From positions 15,619,765-15,683,764 of the forward strand of contig NC_091137.1 in the NCBI RefSeq assembly GCF_041381155.1: a stretch of 64,000 nt of DNA, read 5' to 3'. This DNA is from Argopecten irradians. Its lineage: Eukaryota; Mollusca; Bivalvia; Pectinida; Pectinidae. Both the position numbers and the translations under genes were made by a program. Positions within the stretch are counted from its first letter, which is position 1. Every line of letters starts with the position of its first letter. Positions 1-12,399 of this stretch are shown piece by piece. Below the pieces are notes generated by a model that searched no databases, was not told the origin of the DNA, and worked only from the letters and a program-made list of their open reading frames with translations.

Positions 1-2630
1 AATATAATCGATTATTTGTATTACACCGACCACATAACCTTCCAATATAACAGAGACAAATATAATCGATTATTTTGTATTACACCGACCACATAACCTG
101 CCGATATAACAGAGACAAATATAACCGATTATTTGTATTACACCGACCACATAACCTGCCGATATAACAGAGACAAATATAATCGATTATTTGTATTACA
201 CCGACCACATAACCTGCCGATATAACAGAGACAAATATAATCGATTATTTGTATTACATCGACCACATAACCTGCCGATATAACAGAGACAAATATAATC
301 GATTATTTGTATTATACCACATAACCTGCCGATATAACAGAGACAAATAAAATCGATTATTTGTATTACACCGACCACATAACCTGCCGATATAACAGAG
401 ACAAATATAATCGATTATTTGTATTATACCGACCACATAACCTGCCGATATAACAGAGGCAAATATAATCGATTATTTGTATTTACACCGACCATATAAC
501 CTGCCGATATAACAGAGGCAAATATAATCGATTATTTGTATTATACCGACCACATAACCTGCCGATATAACAGAGACAAATATAATCGATTATTTGTATT
601 ATACCGACGACCACATAACCTGCCGATATAACAGAGACAAATATAACCGATTATTTGTATTATACCACATAACCTGCCGATATAACAGAGACAAATATAA
701 TCGATTATTTGTATTACACCGACCACATAACCTGCCGATATAACAGAGACAAATATAATCGATTATTTGTATTATACCGACCACATAACCTGCCGATATA
801 ACAGAGACAAATATAATCGATTATTTGTATTACACCGACCACATAACCTGCCGATATAACAGAGACAAATATAATCGATTACGTGTATTATACCACATAA
901 CCTGCCGATATAACAGAGACAAATATAACCGATTATTTGTATTACACCGACCACATAACCTGCCGATATAACAGAGACAAATATAATCGATTATTTGTAT
1001 TATACCACATAACCTGCCGATATAACAGAGACAAATATAATCGATTATTTGTATTATACCGACCACATAACCTGCCGATATAACAGAGGCAAATATAATC
1101 GATTATTTGTATTATACCGACGACCACATAACCTGGCGATATGATAGAGACAAATATAACCGTTTATTTGTATTATACCACATAACCTGCCGATATAACA
1201 GAGACAAATATAATCGATTATTTGTATTACACCGACCACATAACCTGCCGATATAACAGAGACAAATATAATCGATTATTTGTATTACACCGACCACATA
1301 ACCTGCCGATATAAACAGAGGCAAATATAATCGATTATTTGTATTATACCGACGACCACATAACCTGGCGATATGATAGAGACAAATATAACCTTATTTG
1401 TATTATACCACATAACCTGCCGATATAACAGAGACAAATATAATCGATTATTTGTATTACACCGACCACATAACCTGCCGATATAACAGAGACAAATATA
1501 ATCGATTATTTGTATTACACCGACCACATAACCTGCCAATATAACAGAGACAAATATAACCGATTATTTGTATTACACCGACCACATAACCTTCCGATAT
1601 AACAGAGACAAATATAACCGATTATTTGTATTACACCGACCACATAACCTGCCGATATAACAGAGACAAATATAACCGATTATTTGTATTACACCGACCA
1701 CATAACCTGCCGATATAAACAGAGACAAATATAATCGATTATTTGTATTATACCACATAACCTGCCGATATAACAGAGACAAATATAATCGATTATTTGT
1801 ATTACACCGATACCACATAACCTGCCGATATAACAGAGACAAATATAATCGATTATTTGTATTATACCGACCACATAACCTGCCGATATAACAGAGACAA
1901 ATATAATCGATTATTTGTATTACACCGACCACATAACCTGCCGATATAACAGAGACAAATATAATCGATTATTTGTATTATACCACATAACCTGCCGATA
2001 TAACAGAGACAAATATAACCGATTATTTGTATTATACCACATAACCTGACGATATAACAGAGACAAATATAATCGATTATTTGTATTATACCGACCACAT
2101 AACCTGCCGATATAACAGAGACAAATATAATCGATTATTTGTATTATACCGACGACCACATAACCTGCCGATATAACAGAGACAAATATAATCGATTATT
2201 TGTATTATACCACATAACCTGCCGATATAACAGAGACAAATATAACCGATTATTTGTATTACACCGACCACATAACCTGCCGATATAACAGAGACAAATA
2301 TAATCGATTATTTGTATTATACCACATAACCTGCCGATATAACAGAGACAAATATAATCGATTATTTGTATTAACACCGACCACATAACCTGCCGATATA
2401 ACAGAGACAAATATAACCGATTATTTGGATTACACCGACCACATAACCTGCCGATATAACAGAGACAAATATAATCGATTATTTGTATTATACCGACGAC
2501 ATAACCTGCCGATATAACAGAGACAAATATAACCGATTATTTGTATTACACCGACCACATAACCTGCCGATATAATAGAGACAAATATGATCGATTATCT
2601 GTATTATACCGACCACATAACAGCCTTTCG
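1..2630. repeat. 58-bp satellite array, about 45 copies
   Basis: Head-to-tail copies of a ~58-bp unit fill the left edge and probably continue beyond base 1. Each unit contains the perfect palindrome ATAATCGATTAT, a linker, and the block ACATAACCTGCCGATATAAC. Units differ mainly in the linker before ACATAACC: CACCGACC (standard), a shortened TACC form about 4 bp smaller, and a GACGACC form 3 bp longer. The array decays at 2560-2630. The many small open frames here are products of the repeat and are not genes. Confidence 0.95.
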
Positions 2631-3062
2631 ATTAAAAGAGTTGTTAAAAGAATAAATAAATAAAATTGATTACACTAGGACAAAAATATCTTAATATTTA
2701 TATGAAATAAAGCAATGCTTGTTTTTTCCTACTTATATCATATCATCACAAATACATACATAAATATACATATATGGCAGGATTCCAGATACGGGACGGG
2801 ACAAACAACCTACAATTTGTATAACATATTGTATCATGATTCCAAAACTGACTGGTATTAATACTATACTATACGCATATATGGCCACTGAAAGGATAAC
2901 TTACCAATACTTACGACTTACTAGTCAGCATACTACGACTGCAATAATGATTAAGTCTCCAAGCAATAAAATTTCTTTCGAACGTAACTTTTTGCCCGTT
3001 CCCAGCCACCGTCCACGACTATTGGCTTTTTATGTATATTGTTATGTATGACACTAAATACA
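2631..3062. other. AT-rich intergenic stretch, no gene seen
   Basis: Unique AT-rich sequence between the satellite and the LTR-like segment. A 71-codon frame at 2836-3051 has no recognisable motif and is not supported as a gene. Confidence 0.5.
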
Positions 3063-3640
3063 TGTTGTTATTAGATAAGGGAGATAACTCCTATAGCTTT
3101 ATTATCAATACATCCTATAAAGGTCATATCATTGATTTAGGTTATAGAACTTTCTAGAATATTATCATGTATAAACTAATATGTTTGTAAACATGTTGAT
3201 TATAAGTAGAGATCTAGAATGATTATTTGTTTACTGTTTTTAGTTAGATATTTCTAGAAGTAGAAGGTTCTCCAATATTCTTGAATTAGGGTTTAGCTAT
3301 ATATACTCCAGCTGTCCAAGGCTAATCAGAACTGTAATGAGAACTGTAATAAGACCTGTAATGAGACATATCAAGAATTGTACAGTGCCATATTAGATTC
3401 TATTGGGAGAGCTATTGTGACTTTATCTGTGGATTATTACAACACTTTGTGTGGATTTATTCATATTGCCTGGAACTTTACAAATCATCTGTGGACATTC
3501 ATTTTCCTTGTGGATTTTTTGATTATTGTTAATTTGAAACCTGGAAGGTTCAAGGATTATACCAGGACATTCACATACAGATAAGTAACACTTTAAATCA
3601 TCGTATTACTATTGTACCACCACCAATTACTTTAGATATT
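3063..3640 (+). mobile_element. Candidate solo LTR or retroelement promoter segment
   Basis: The segment opens with TGTTGTTATTAG followed by the mollusc-type motif AAGGGAGATAACTCC. It has heat-shock-like elements, a TATA box at about 3297-3305, and then three short direct repeats of the form GAACTGTAATGAG/AGACCTGTAATGAG at 3328-3366, a layout resembling an LTR U3-R-U5. No partner LTR or target-site duplication was found, so the borders are guesses. It could instead be a relic promoter of a host gene; the 68-codon frame at 3378-3584 has no recognised homology. Confidence 0.35.
3147..3306 (+). promoter_or_regulatory. Heat-shock-element-like cluster with TATA box
   Basis: Three matches to the alternating GAA/TTC heat-shock factor pattern precede a TATA box. 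They are GAACTTTCTAGAA at about 3148-3160, TTCTAGAAGTAGAAGGTTC at about 3252-3270 (three to four pentamers, imperfect spacing) and TTCTTGAA at about 3278-3285. TATATATACTCC follows at about 3297. That HSF trimers bind nGAAn arrays is established; activity here is inference. Confidence 0.4.
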
Positions 3641-3779
3641 GTAAACCATCTCTGTATAATATTGTATATATAATTAAATTGTGTTTTGAATTTAGCTGCT
3701 GGTTTCTCATTTCTGTTATTCTGGGTCATAACAATTTGTATGAAGTTATCAATTTGGAAATTGTAAAGTGCGCCCATTC

Positions 3780-4440
3780 TTTCTTCTTTAGAAAGATGTA
3801 TCTTTGGAGTCTACATGCTCTCAGGAAAAACTTACGGTCGATTGTTTCATATTATTGTCAAAATATGATCAAATTTTCAAATTCACTAATTTTATGCACA
3901 TAAATTTCAGATGAGTATCATGGCAACAATAGCTGCATTGATTGAAAACTACCATTATAACTGAATGAAGGGTGTACTAAATGCATTTCAAATGCAACAA
4001 CGTAATTGCTGAACAGTTGTTATACCATAAAGGGCACATACTCCATATAGTCATGCATTACACAATATTAAGTAGTCGTTTTCAAAGTCTTTGGTGACGT
4101 TTGTGAAACAAATGTATAATTCCAACAATTTGACGTAGTTAACGTTTACAAGACACAAAAAATGATTTAAATATCGGAAATTAATCGACAAGCTTCCTTC
4201 GGTTTTTGTAATATTTTTATAACAAATACCCTAAAATAGCTTTCAACGGTAAAATTAAAACCTTAATATATTAAATAATTTAAAACCCCATTTTTTCCAG
4301 AAATACCGTCCCTTTGATTCCAGACCTATATTTTAAATGTAAGCATTAGTTGTATGGTGTTCACATTCGATCCAGTTATATCTATGGTGCTTTGAGCGCT
4401 CATAGTCATGACAGTCAGACTTAATGTGTCCGATCAAGAT
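3780..4440. repeat. Dispersed repeat, copy A (partner at 12.8-13.4 kb)
   Basis: About 650 bp aligns by eye, in the same orientation, with 12815-13410. Shared blocks include CTGCATTGATTGAAAACTACC, CAATTGCTGAA(T/C)AGTTGTTAT-like sequence, GATTTTAAATGTAAG, and near the right end CATGACAGTCA followed by ACTTAATGTGTCCGATC. The copies are strongly diverged with indels. No coding capacity was recognised, so it is probably an old non-autonomous transposon. Confidence 0.5.
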
Positions 4441-4442
4441 AT

Positions 4443-6254
4443 TAGTCCAGTAAAGATAGGGTGCTTCTCCAAAATAATTGAAACAGATTTTTTTCTTTGT
4501 TTTTCATACAGATCTGACTTTTTTATATAAGAAAAAAAGTCGCCACAAATAAAAATTTGGGAAAGTGTTTTTCTTGACCCCCAAAAAATCAGAAAAAATT
4601 GGGATATTTGCATAATTTCCCAAGTTTGAAGCCAAATATAAACTTACATGGTTATCATGAGATACTAGAAAATTAATGTATGACAAGAACGTTATAAGGA
4701 CAGCACAGATTGACAAAAACATAAGTTGAAATCAACACAGGGAAAAAGTATAACAGCATGAAAATTGCATAATTATGTTCTTGCAACAGCCAAATATGCT
4801 TTTGTTGGATTGTTAAGATAAAAAATTGTTATTATCAACAATACCATTGATATTCATTTTGGTGGAATCTTTTAAAATAAAACTTGTTGATTAAAGGCTT
4901 TAAAAGTAAAACATTTAAGTTTCACTACCTGAGATAATATGGTTGCTCAAAGTTGGTCTTTTGGCCTTTTCCAAGGACATTTTGAAGTCCAAATCGAATA
5001 ATATGTCTTTTTCATTCAAGAATTATTCAGTAAGTACCGTCTCAAGTGTTTAAATAGTTATTAATTCAGATTCTATGTAGGCTATACTCACCTAAAAGAG
5101 ACTACTATATCAAGATATCCCCAAATATAAAAGACGTGAGGTCGATCAAATCCACATATAGTGCCAATTAGACTAAACTTCTCTAATTGGCTAAGTCCTT
5201 AAGTTGAAATGTTAAAAATGTGAATATCTATTTTGTGACTAATCAGATTGCAAAATTATTTGGCAGATATTACCACCATAATGGAGCGCTTTTTATAAAG
5301 TGAGATTGAAGTTTCTTTTTGATCAAACATTTGCAAAGGTCAGTTTTTCATTTTTCAATAATGGAACTGGATGGGGGTTATATAATTTTCAATGAGATAA
5401 AGGAATAAAATAAAAGCTCAAGTTAAATTTTATAGCTGAAAATCATCACAGTTCTGATTTATTTACTGGCAAAATTTTATGACAAACGAATAAAGCATAT
5501 TCGAAAAATTAAGATTTTTGTATTGCAGATTTATACACTTAGACATATTTTGGTATTCAGCCAAATTAACGTGATAGGAAGTTTTTACTACTAAATAAGA
5601 TGTGCATATTCATACCGTTTTTACAACAAATGATAAAATGACAAGTACAAAATATACAAAAAAGGGCATAACATATTTGGAAGCATTTGCTTTTTTATTT
5701 TCCGAAATATTAACTACCAAAATGGGTGTTTTGCCAAAAATCTAAGTATACAAACACTTCAAATTGGCACGATCAGTCAACTTTACATGTTAATTTTTTT
5801 TTTTTTTTTCTAGCTAATGTATTTTCGATCATGCATTAATATCAAAGAAAATTGAATTCTTTAAGGCATAAAACATAAATTGATATAGTTCAGAGTAAGA
5901 TTTTATAAATGTTTGCATCTAAAAAGAACAAAAACGGTAATGCTAGCTAAATTCAAAAGGTTTTGAGCCGTTTTCATCCTTCTTTATTTCTTGGATTGAC
6001 TGAAATTATTATATCATTTCAACGTATTTGTACTAACCTAAAGTTTGTCTTTAAAAGTGGTCAAAAGTGTAATTTCTATATATTTTCTTATTTTTCAGGT
6101 GTTGAAAAAACGACTTTCCGAACATATGATTTTTGGCGACTTTTTTCATGGAAAAATACTAAGATCCTCCAACCCAAGAAGCAGAAAACAAATTCTGTTG
6201 CAATAATTTGGAGGTTAGGCCTCTATTTTTCGTATTTTTACTGGACTGTATTCT
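4443..6254. repeat. Element bounded by long diverged inverted repeats
   Basis: The left arm (about 4443-4640) read as reverse complement resembles the right arm (about 6065-6254). Both contain GGCGACTTTTTT, TTTGGAG and TTTACTGGACT in the same order, with AT-rich spacers of similar length. The interior (about 1.4 kb) has no recognisable transposase. Open frames inside (such as 5963-6265) are low-complexity. It is probably a foldback or non-autonomous DNA transposon; the arm ends are approximate. Confidence 0.45.
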
Positions 6255-8780
6255 TTTACGTTTAATGTGGGGAGACTAAGACGAGATCAAGGTTAAGCTC
6301 AGTATTCGATCATTTCATTTTTAATATGACACATTGACTATACAGTACAATTTTAAAAAGTGCAATTTATGGAAATAACGGAGCCGAATTTTCTGGGTTT
6401 TTTTTTTAATTTATATATTCACACTCTATTCTGTCCAAAAACCCTCATTTGAGAAGGAAACCCCCATTAGAGAACGAAGAAATTTTATTTCCATAACGGA
6501 TATTCCGTTTTTGGTCAGTTGATTATATTGGGAGGTGGTCTAAATCACTTGAACGCTTACGAATAAAGAGCGATAACACTGAGCTTCTGCTGGACGAAAC
6601 TTTCGTTTGTCAGATCATAAGAGCATTTGTACCGCTTGAGTATATACTGAGCTTACGTCAAAGCATCGTATCCATGGTAATTACCCATGATTCCCCTCCA
6701 CATAGGTATAAAAAATGGCGGTCGCAAACTGAAGATGTCAGTGTGTAGGATCTGATTTTGAAGATTGGGTGTTTTCTTTCATTTTCATATGCGTGTTACC
6801 TTAGAAGTGCTTCGCCCTTCGTGCCCTTCGGGCAAGCAATGGCTTTTTTGTACGTTTTATATGAATTTAAGACAACCCTCAGAAGAGCGCAGCTACATAT
6901 ATAAATGTAAATATAGTTAGGATTATAACCTCAGAATGAGATTAAAACTGTTTAAACTTGTAGTCCGATAATTGATTTTTTTATTGAATGCTATTCTTCA
7001 AATGTTTGTGTCTAGCAGTCGTCATATACAGGTTAGAAAGAAATATTCAACTGGATTATTTCAATTTTTTCCGATCTTGTTTCTCTCTTATTAATGCGGA
7101 AAACTTGGCAACATGCCATGTATCAAAAATACGCGGGAATATGTTGTGTCATCTTCAGGACCAAGCTTCCTGACGTCACGGCTGACGGTGCCGTGCGCTT
7201 GACAACCCACAGACAGTATATCATTTTGACCAGAACATTTATTGTATCGTTCTTGTCCATGTGTAGTTATCTAAAACTACTTACAGTAATTTCAAAGTGT
7301 ATCCTGGTGATAAGTTTTGCCTACAGAGAAAATTTAAAATCTCGCCGTGCTGATTGCGAGAATTAAAATATGGCTGCCTGCATGGAGGCACGAGACTTTT
7401 CCCCGCGGGACACGATTTCAAAGTCCAAGGAGTACTGGAATGTATTGGATTCTATATGTTCACACACGTGTTATGGTTAGTAGGGCTTCGCTCTACGCGG
7501 CCTTCGGCCGCGCAGAGAGCTGCGCTCTTATTAATTAGTATTTGAAGATATCTTCAACGTTGTCACAAAGTTATCAAATGAATAATATTAAGTTTTAATG
7601 AAGTTATGTCTTCATGTTGTGAAAGAATTGAAATATAGTCATGAATTGAATTAGTTATGTCTGAATAATCATAAATAACAAGATCTCCTTACGTTTCAAC
7701 TGTAGTCACAAATTTTAAATTAGATTTATTACGACTGCAAGATTTTTAAGATGTCATAAGGTAGTGTCGTTGTAAGGAGATAACTCGCGTAATTTTCTAA
7801 GGTGATAAAAGCAGATTTTAAATATGTTATTTTTGTGTTGATATTACTTTATTGTGGTGCACTTTATGATTCCAACAAAAAATACAGGTTGTATTTGACG
7901 TAATTTCAATAAAATGTGCTTGAAACGAAGTCCACAACGATCCTTGTCTAGAACGATCGCATCGCTTATCGCCCCTGATATCACTCGTAGATTCGTGACG
8001 TCGTCTGAGACCCTGCTGTGACAAGAGCCGGGAAATTCAATTGGGTAGTGTTGCGGTATTCGTCATTATAGATATTTAAAACAGTCGCGCTGCGTGTAAT
8101 TGCTATATTGATAAGTGGAAATGTATCCGTATATATAATATACAATCTATAACATACCCTGATATAATAAAAAATCGTTTACTCATTCTAATCGTTATAT
8201 TCTGGGCTAAAAAATTGTTATGTTAGGTTGCGGTTGACTCTTGTCTGTAAATTAAAACTCTAAACATAGACTATAAAGTTTATCTCAACAAGAAGACATA
8301 TAAGTTTACAAGAAAATGGACCAAACCAATAATGACACTACATGCTACATGTACATACATATAATGCATATTTATAAAAGTAGACCTCGCCATCCTTCAT
8401 ACCCTTTCTAAAACCCTATCATACCGCGACAAACGTGCCCCTATCCCGCCTTATGTATGTACTACACACCTCTATTTTCTATTTGGAACTTAATCCTTCA
8501 GAACACCGCACAGAAAGGGTAAGGCTTATTTATTTTTTAAAGTTCTGTAATGAGTTTTACGGATTTATTCGACAAAATTTCGGGGCTTTCCGTGTACGAA
8601 AATAGAATAAAATGTACAATAGTAATAATTTTAGTTTAAATCAATTTTATTGTAACAAAAGACAAATGGATTGGACAAAAGTTATTACAACTTACTGACG
8701 TCCTTTCCGAACAAATAAATATATAATTACAATGATAGTTTGTCACGTGATAGCTTAAATATGTCTATATATGTTTATTT
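6255..8780. other. Intergenic region, no gene supported
   Basis: No coding exon was recognised on either strand. It contains two short GC hairpins in otherwise AT-rich DNA: TGCCCTTCGGGCA near 6820-6835 and GCGGCCTTCGGCCGC near 7498-7512. A pair of inverted GTAAGGAGAT motifs lies near 7684 and 7770. Overlapping 60-90 codon frames at 6988-7545 have no family resemblance. Confidence 0.4.
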
Positions 8781-8799
8781 TATATATCAAAACAAAACA

Positions 8800-10440
8800 A
8801 AAGGTTACAAATTAGGATATAGCTAAAGAGATAAAGGAGGGATGAGAGACACCAACGCATATTTTTGTTTGTTATAGAGGGTTTTACTTAGAACGTGTGA
8901 GTGGTTATTCTTAACTAGTCGGCGTAAATATAATCCTTGTCTACACACACATAACCTTCTGCTTTTCTAATGTTCAGTCACATCCCGTGCCGCGTTTGCC
9001 TTTCACCATGATACTCCGGGTCCTTACGAATTCCTGTCTTTCGTACTTAGCCGACTAGATAAGATCAACCAGGCACACGCTCTTTATTGTTGGATAAATT
9101 TATGAAAATAAATAAATTTGTTATATTTACATTTGATAAGTAATCTACGAGCTTGAAGTAAAAGTGGGAGACGTTGGTGCTAAAGAGGAGAGTGGGGGGA
9201 GTAGGGCCTAGATTTGGGCAGATAAAGTTGAGAGTATCCTGGCCGTCCGTTATGGTTGGTGGGAGTTACATGTTAAACCGTTTAGAGTTAGAAATAAAAA
9301 GTTGGACAGATCTACATATTTGAATATTTAGATTAGCGTCTAGATTTGTATCTCCAAAAAGAAGGTGTTCCACAGTGATTTCCTTGTACCAGTTAAGAGA
9401 CAGGAGCATTAAGATGCGGGACTGATCGTGATTTTTACAGTATAGTAAGAAGTGGGAAGCATCTTCTGGGTAATGTCCGCAGTCGCAAGAGGAGTCGTCT
9501 CGAAGATTAGCTTTATAGATAGAGGTCGTAATGTAGAGGGCTACAGCGATTTCGTAGTTGACAATGTAAAATGTTAGTTTTTCTAGGGCTATGTTCGAGA
9601 AAGCATTTAATGTGAGGAAGTATGGTATTCTGAGGTCGAAGGAGAGTTTTGAATTGTTTGATAGAGTCAGAAGACTTTGTTTCTGTTGGTAGGTTGTTCC
9701 AGGAGTTTGAAGTGTTTGGTATGAAGGATGATTTTGTGATTTGCAGTCTGTAGTGTGGGTTTTGGAAGTTATTATTGTTTCTAAGATTATAGTTGGAGAA
9801 GTTTGACACAAGTGGTGGGAGAAGAGATTTAAGATATGAAGGAGCGTTATTATGATAAATATTGTAAAACATTGATAATTTTCTGTCCTTTCGCCTTTCT
9901 GATAATGTTTTCCATCCAAGCTCTCTGTAAATAAATTCTTTTTTCGAAAATATTGGTAAACCGGTTATGATTCGACCAGCTTCGTACTGCATGTTTTCTA
10001 ATTTATTCGAGAGTGTTATATTACAATTATCCCATACTTCGCAGGCATATTCAAAACATGGTCTTATAAAAACAAGGAATATTTTGTCTATGTTTTTTCT
10101 ATTTAGGATGTATTTTAGTTTCCTTAGAGTTGCAATATACTTGGTAGAATTTGATAGTATGTGTTCAATATGGGTGTTCCATGTACCGTTGTTGTTCATA
10201 ACGACTCCTGGGTCTTTGTGATTTCTAACAATAGGTATAGATGTGTTATTGAAAATAAATTGGGGGTTTGCAGGAATATGCATGTTAGAGACTAGGAGTA
10301 TTTCTGTTTTGTTAGGATTAAAGTTCATTAGCCATTTCTGTGACCAGAGGTGTAGTTGTTCCATGTCATAGTTTATTACTTGTGTTATGTCATGTACGTT
10401 TTTAGAGGAGTATGCTAATGTTGTGTCGTAGTAACAATGC
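8800..10440 (-). mobile_element. 5'-truncated, frameshifted non-LTR retrotransposon (LINE)
   Basis: Minus-strand frames at 9513-10517 and 9266-9919 together encode the C-terminal half of a jockey/CR1-like reverse transcriptase ORF2. The 5' end falls at the catalytic region: where these enzymes have FADDT, the sequence reads YYDTTLAYS. The following segment (dual Trp helix, FNPNKTE, LRKLKYILNRK, FEYACEVWDNC) matches the post-catalytic and thumb region of this group. The end carries the conserved Cys/His block CDCGHYPEDASHFLLYC, reached only by changing frame near 9513-9600. Roughly 450 bp of non-coding sequence down to about 8800 is probably its 3' UTR. It is dead, being truncated and frameshifted. 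Residues upstream of the YYDTT block do not look like reverse transcriptase, which places the truncation near 10440. Confidence 0.8.
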
Positions 10441-10865
10441 AAGCACGACCGATAAAAAAGACGGGACATAACACAGATACTAGATACAAAGACCAAATAT
10501 ACATGACATGTACTCAACTAACACAGGGCCATGAAACAAAATATTTCTTATAAAACATATTTATCATTTACAAGACCGCTTCATTATATTATCTAACCGT
10601 GCGCAGTTATGGAAATAACAAACCTTTCGACCTTAAGTAAATTTCAAAAGTATTCTAACAGTCCACTGGGATTTGAGAATTATTTAGTTTATCTTAACAA
10701 GAAGACATATGGACACACTAGATAGCCTATTGACTGTTATGAGACGATTTAGGGGTCTAGATAAAAAAAATCGGTAAAATTCGTATTCTACATATACGCA
10801 AGTGTACTATGTAGAATATAACAGGAAATTAATGAGTACGCAAATTGGCCAAATTGGCGAGCATT
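10441..10865. other. Intergenic, nothing recognised
   Basis: AT-rich unique sequence between the LINE remnant and a two-copy repeat. No motif or exon was identified. Confidence 0.4.
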
Positions 10866-11090
10866 GTGGTGTTTTGAGGGTTCGGAGGAGACCCCCGGGA
10901 AAAATATTACGATTAAGAATGGCTGAGATATGAGTTTCACGATGTATTTTGATGATTTTGCTAGCAGTGAAGGCGCGATATTTTGGTGTTTGGGGGTGAA
11001 GGTCTCCCCCGAGAAGGAAAAAATATTACTATTTACAATGCCTGTGATCAGCTTTACGATGCATTTTGATGATTTTAAAGCGTTATTAAC
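10866..11090. repeat. Two diverged tandem copies of a ~110-bp unit
   Basis: The segments at about 10868-10970 and 10985-11085 share, in order, a GC-rich block with CCCCCG, the AAAATATTAC motif, and CACGATGTATTTTGATGATTTT / TACGATGCATTTTGATGATTTT. The GC-rich blocks stand out from the AT-rich surroundings. No coding function was seen. Confidence 0.6.
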
Positions 11091-12152
11091 ATTGTAATTT
11101 TTCGATTTTAAATTATCTGCATTTAAATAATGATAATATTGTGAATGTCGTCATATCATTATGCAACCCTGCTCGATCTGAACATACCGGCTTCACGCCA
11201 TCGGCACATTGTTGTGTAACTCAAAGTACAAAGAAATGCAATAATGAATTAATTGTCTTGCTAAGACTTATACACATTTTTTGAAATACATGCAGAAGAA
11301 TCCTTAAAAGGAAGTATGAAAACTGTGCAGGAGGACCCTTTTTTCAGTCGACGAAAAAAGGGGGCAAAGACACAACAGATAAATTATTGTTTTTTGTTTT
11401 TTTATTGGTTACTGGTGTATTTTTTATGTCTCCTTATGTTTGTAACGGATGATTTTATTCATCAAAACGTAGGTCTAAAGAGGTGGGCCGCAATAATATT
11501 GTCCATTTTCACTACGATCTTATTTTGCACATAACATTACCAGTATGTATATCAAAACTCCCCGGTTAATTTTATGTGTAAACTATAAATTACATACATG
11601 CACAGTCGCATTACTCCAGGGTGGACTGAATAGGAAAGTAATACTTATTTATTCGTGAAAAAATGACCTCATGTTTAACCCCTCACACGATACTCCACAT
11701 GATATATGTACTCGACATTAATGACATCATCATTTACATATAGAGACGTCATTTTATAGGTTATGACGTCAGTAATGTGTCATTATGTAGGGGATAAACA
11801 CGCTACCCAATAAGTCAAATTCTAACATATTTTTCTCCGTTTGTATTTCCGTAAGTACTAAGACCTGTGGCTATAATCCACATGCATGTTGACAGTTCCG
11901 TGATCGGCACACCGGCTTCCGCTAGTTGATTGTCTCAGATGACGTCACAACTCATCGGAACTCAAGGGAGGTAAGTCATAGAAAAAAAGCTGTCGTCAAA
12001 AAGATGTGAATATTACTTTCATTAATTTTACTATTTAGAGACAAAATATAAGCAAATATCAAACTGATATATGTTTTAACAGGACATGCAAATGTTTCTA
12101 GCGTATTATCTCATTTTCCATGTCCTTTCCGTTTTTATCACCTTTAAGCTGA
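11091..12152. other. Intergenic, with CRE-like TGACGTCA sites
   Basis: No exon was recognised. GACGTCA-type motifs occur near 11743-11772 and 11938-11947, similar to clusters elsewhere in the window. The 72-codon frame at 11316-11534 has a hydrophobic middle but no family resemblance, and is not called. Confidence 0.35.
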
Positions 12153-12277
12153 CTACCATACAAACTGAGGCACCCGACAGCCATGTAGAACCTTCTTGTT
12201 GATGACGGTGTCCTTTGCACCAGATACCCCACGGTTATCATTCAGGTTGTAGCGTTGACTCAGTATCGTCATGCACT
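12153..12277 (-). CDS. Candidate orphan terminal exon, unknown protein
   Basis: On the minus strand an acceptor-like sequence ending in GTCATTAG is followed by 125 nt that stay open for 40 codons to a TAG stop at 12153-12155. The peptide is of balanced composition and unlike the AT-rich noise around it; it includes RYNLNDNRGVSGAKD and ends GCRVPQFVW. A phase-1 start fits the reading frame. No upstream exon was found within the next few kilobases and no family is recognised. It may be a displaced exon, a gene remnant or chance. Confidence 0.25.
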
Positions 12278-12399
12278 CTAATGACCACATTAATCACACT
12301 ACTTTGATGTGACGACAGATCTATTTTATTTTAAACACCACGTCCCCAGTGATGTTTTAACTAGATGATAAAACAGGAAAAGCATACGAAGGATCAATA

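Noticed and set aside
196..2410. Many 60-119 codon minus-strand frames
   Set aside because: They are translations of the 58-bp satellite in shifting frames; the same peptide recurs and breaks at every indel.
9967..10221. Plus-strand 84-codon frame
   Set aside because: Antisense shadow of the minus-strand LINE reading frame.
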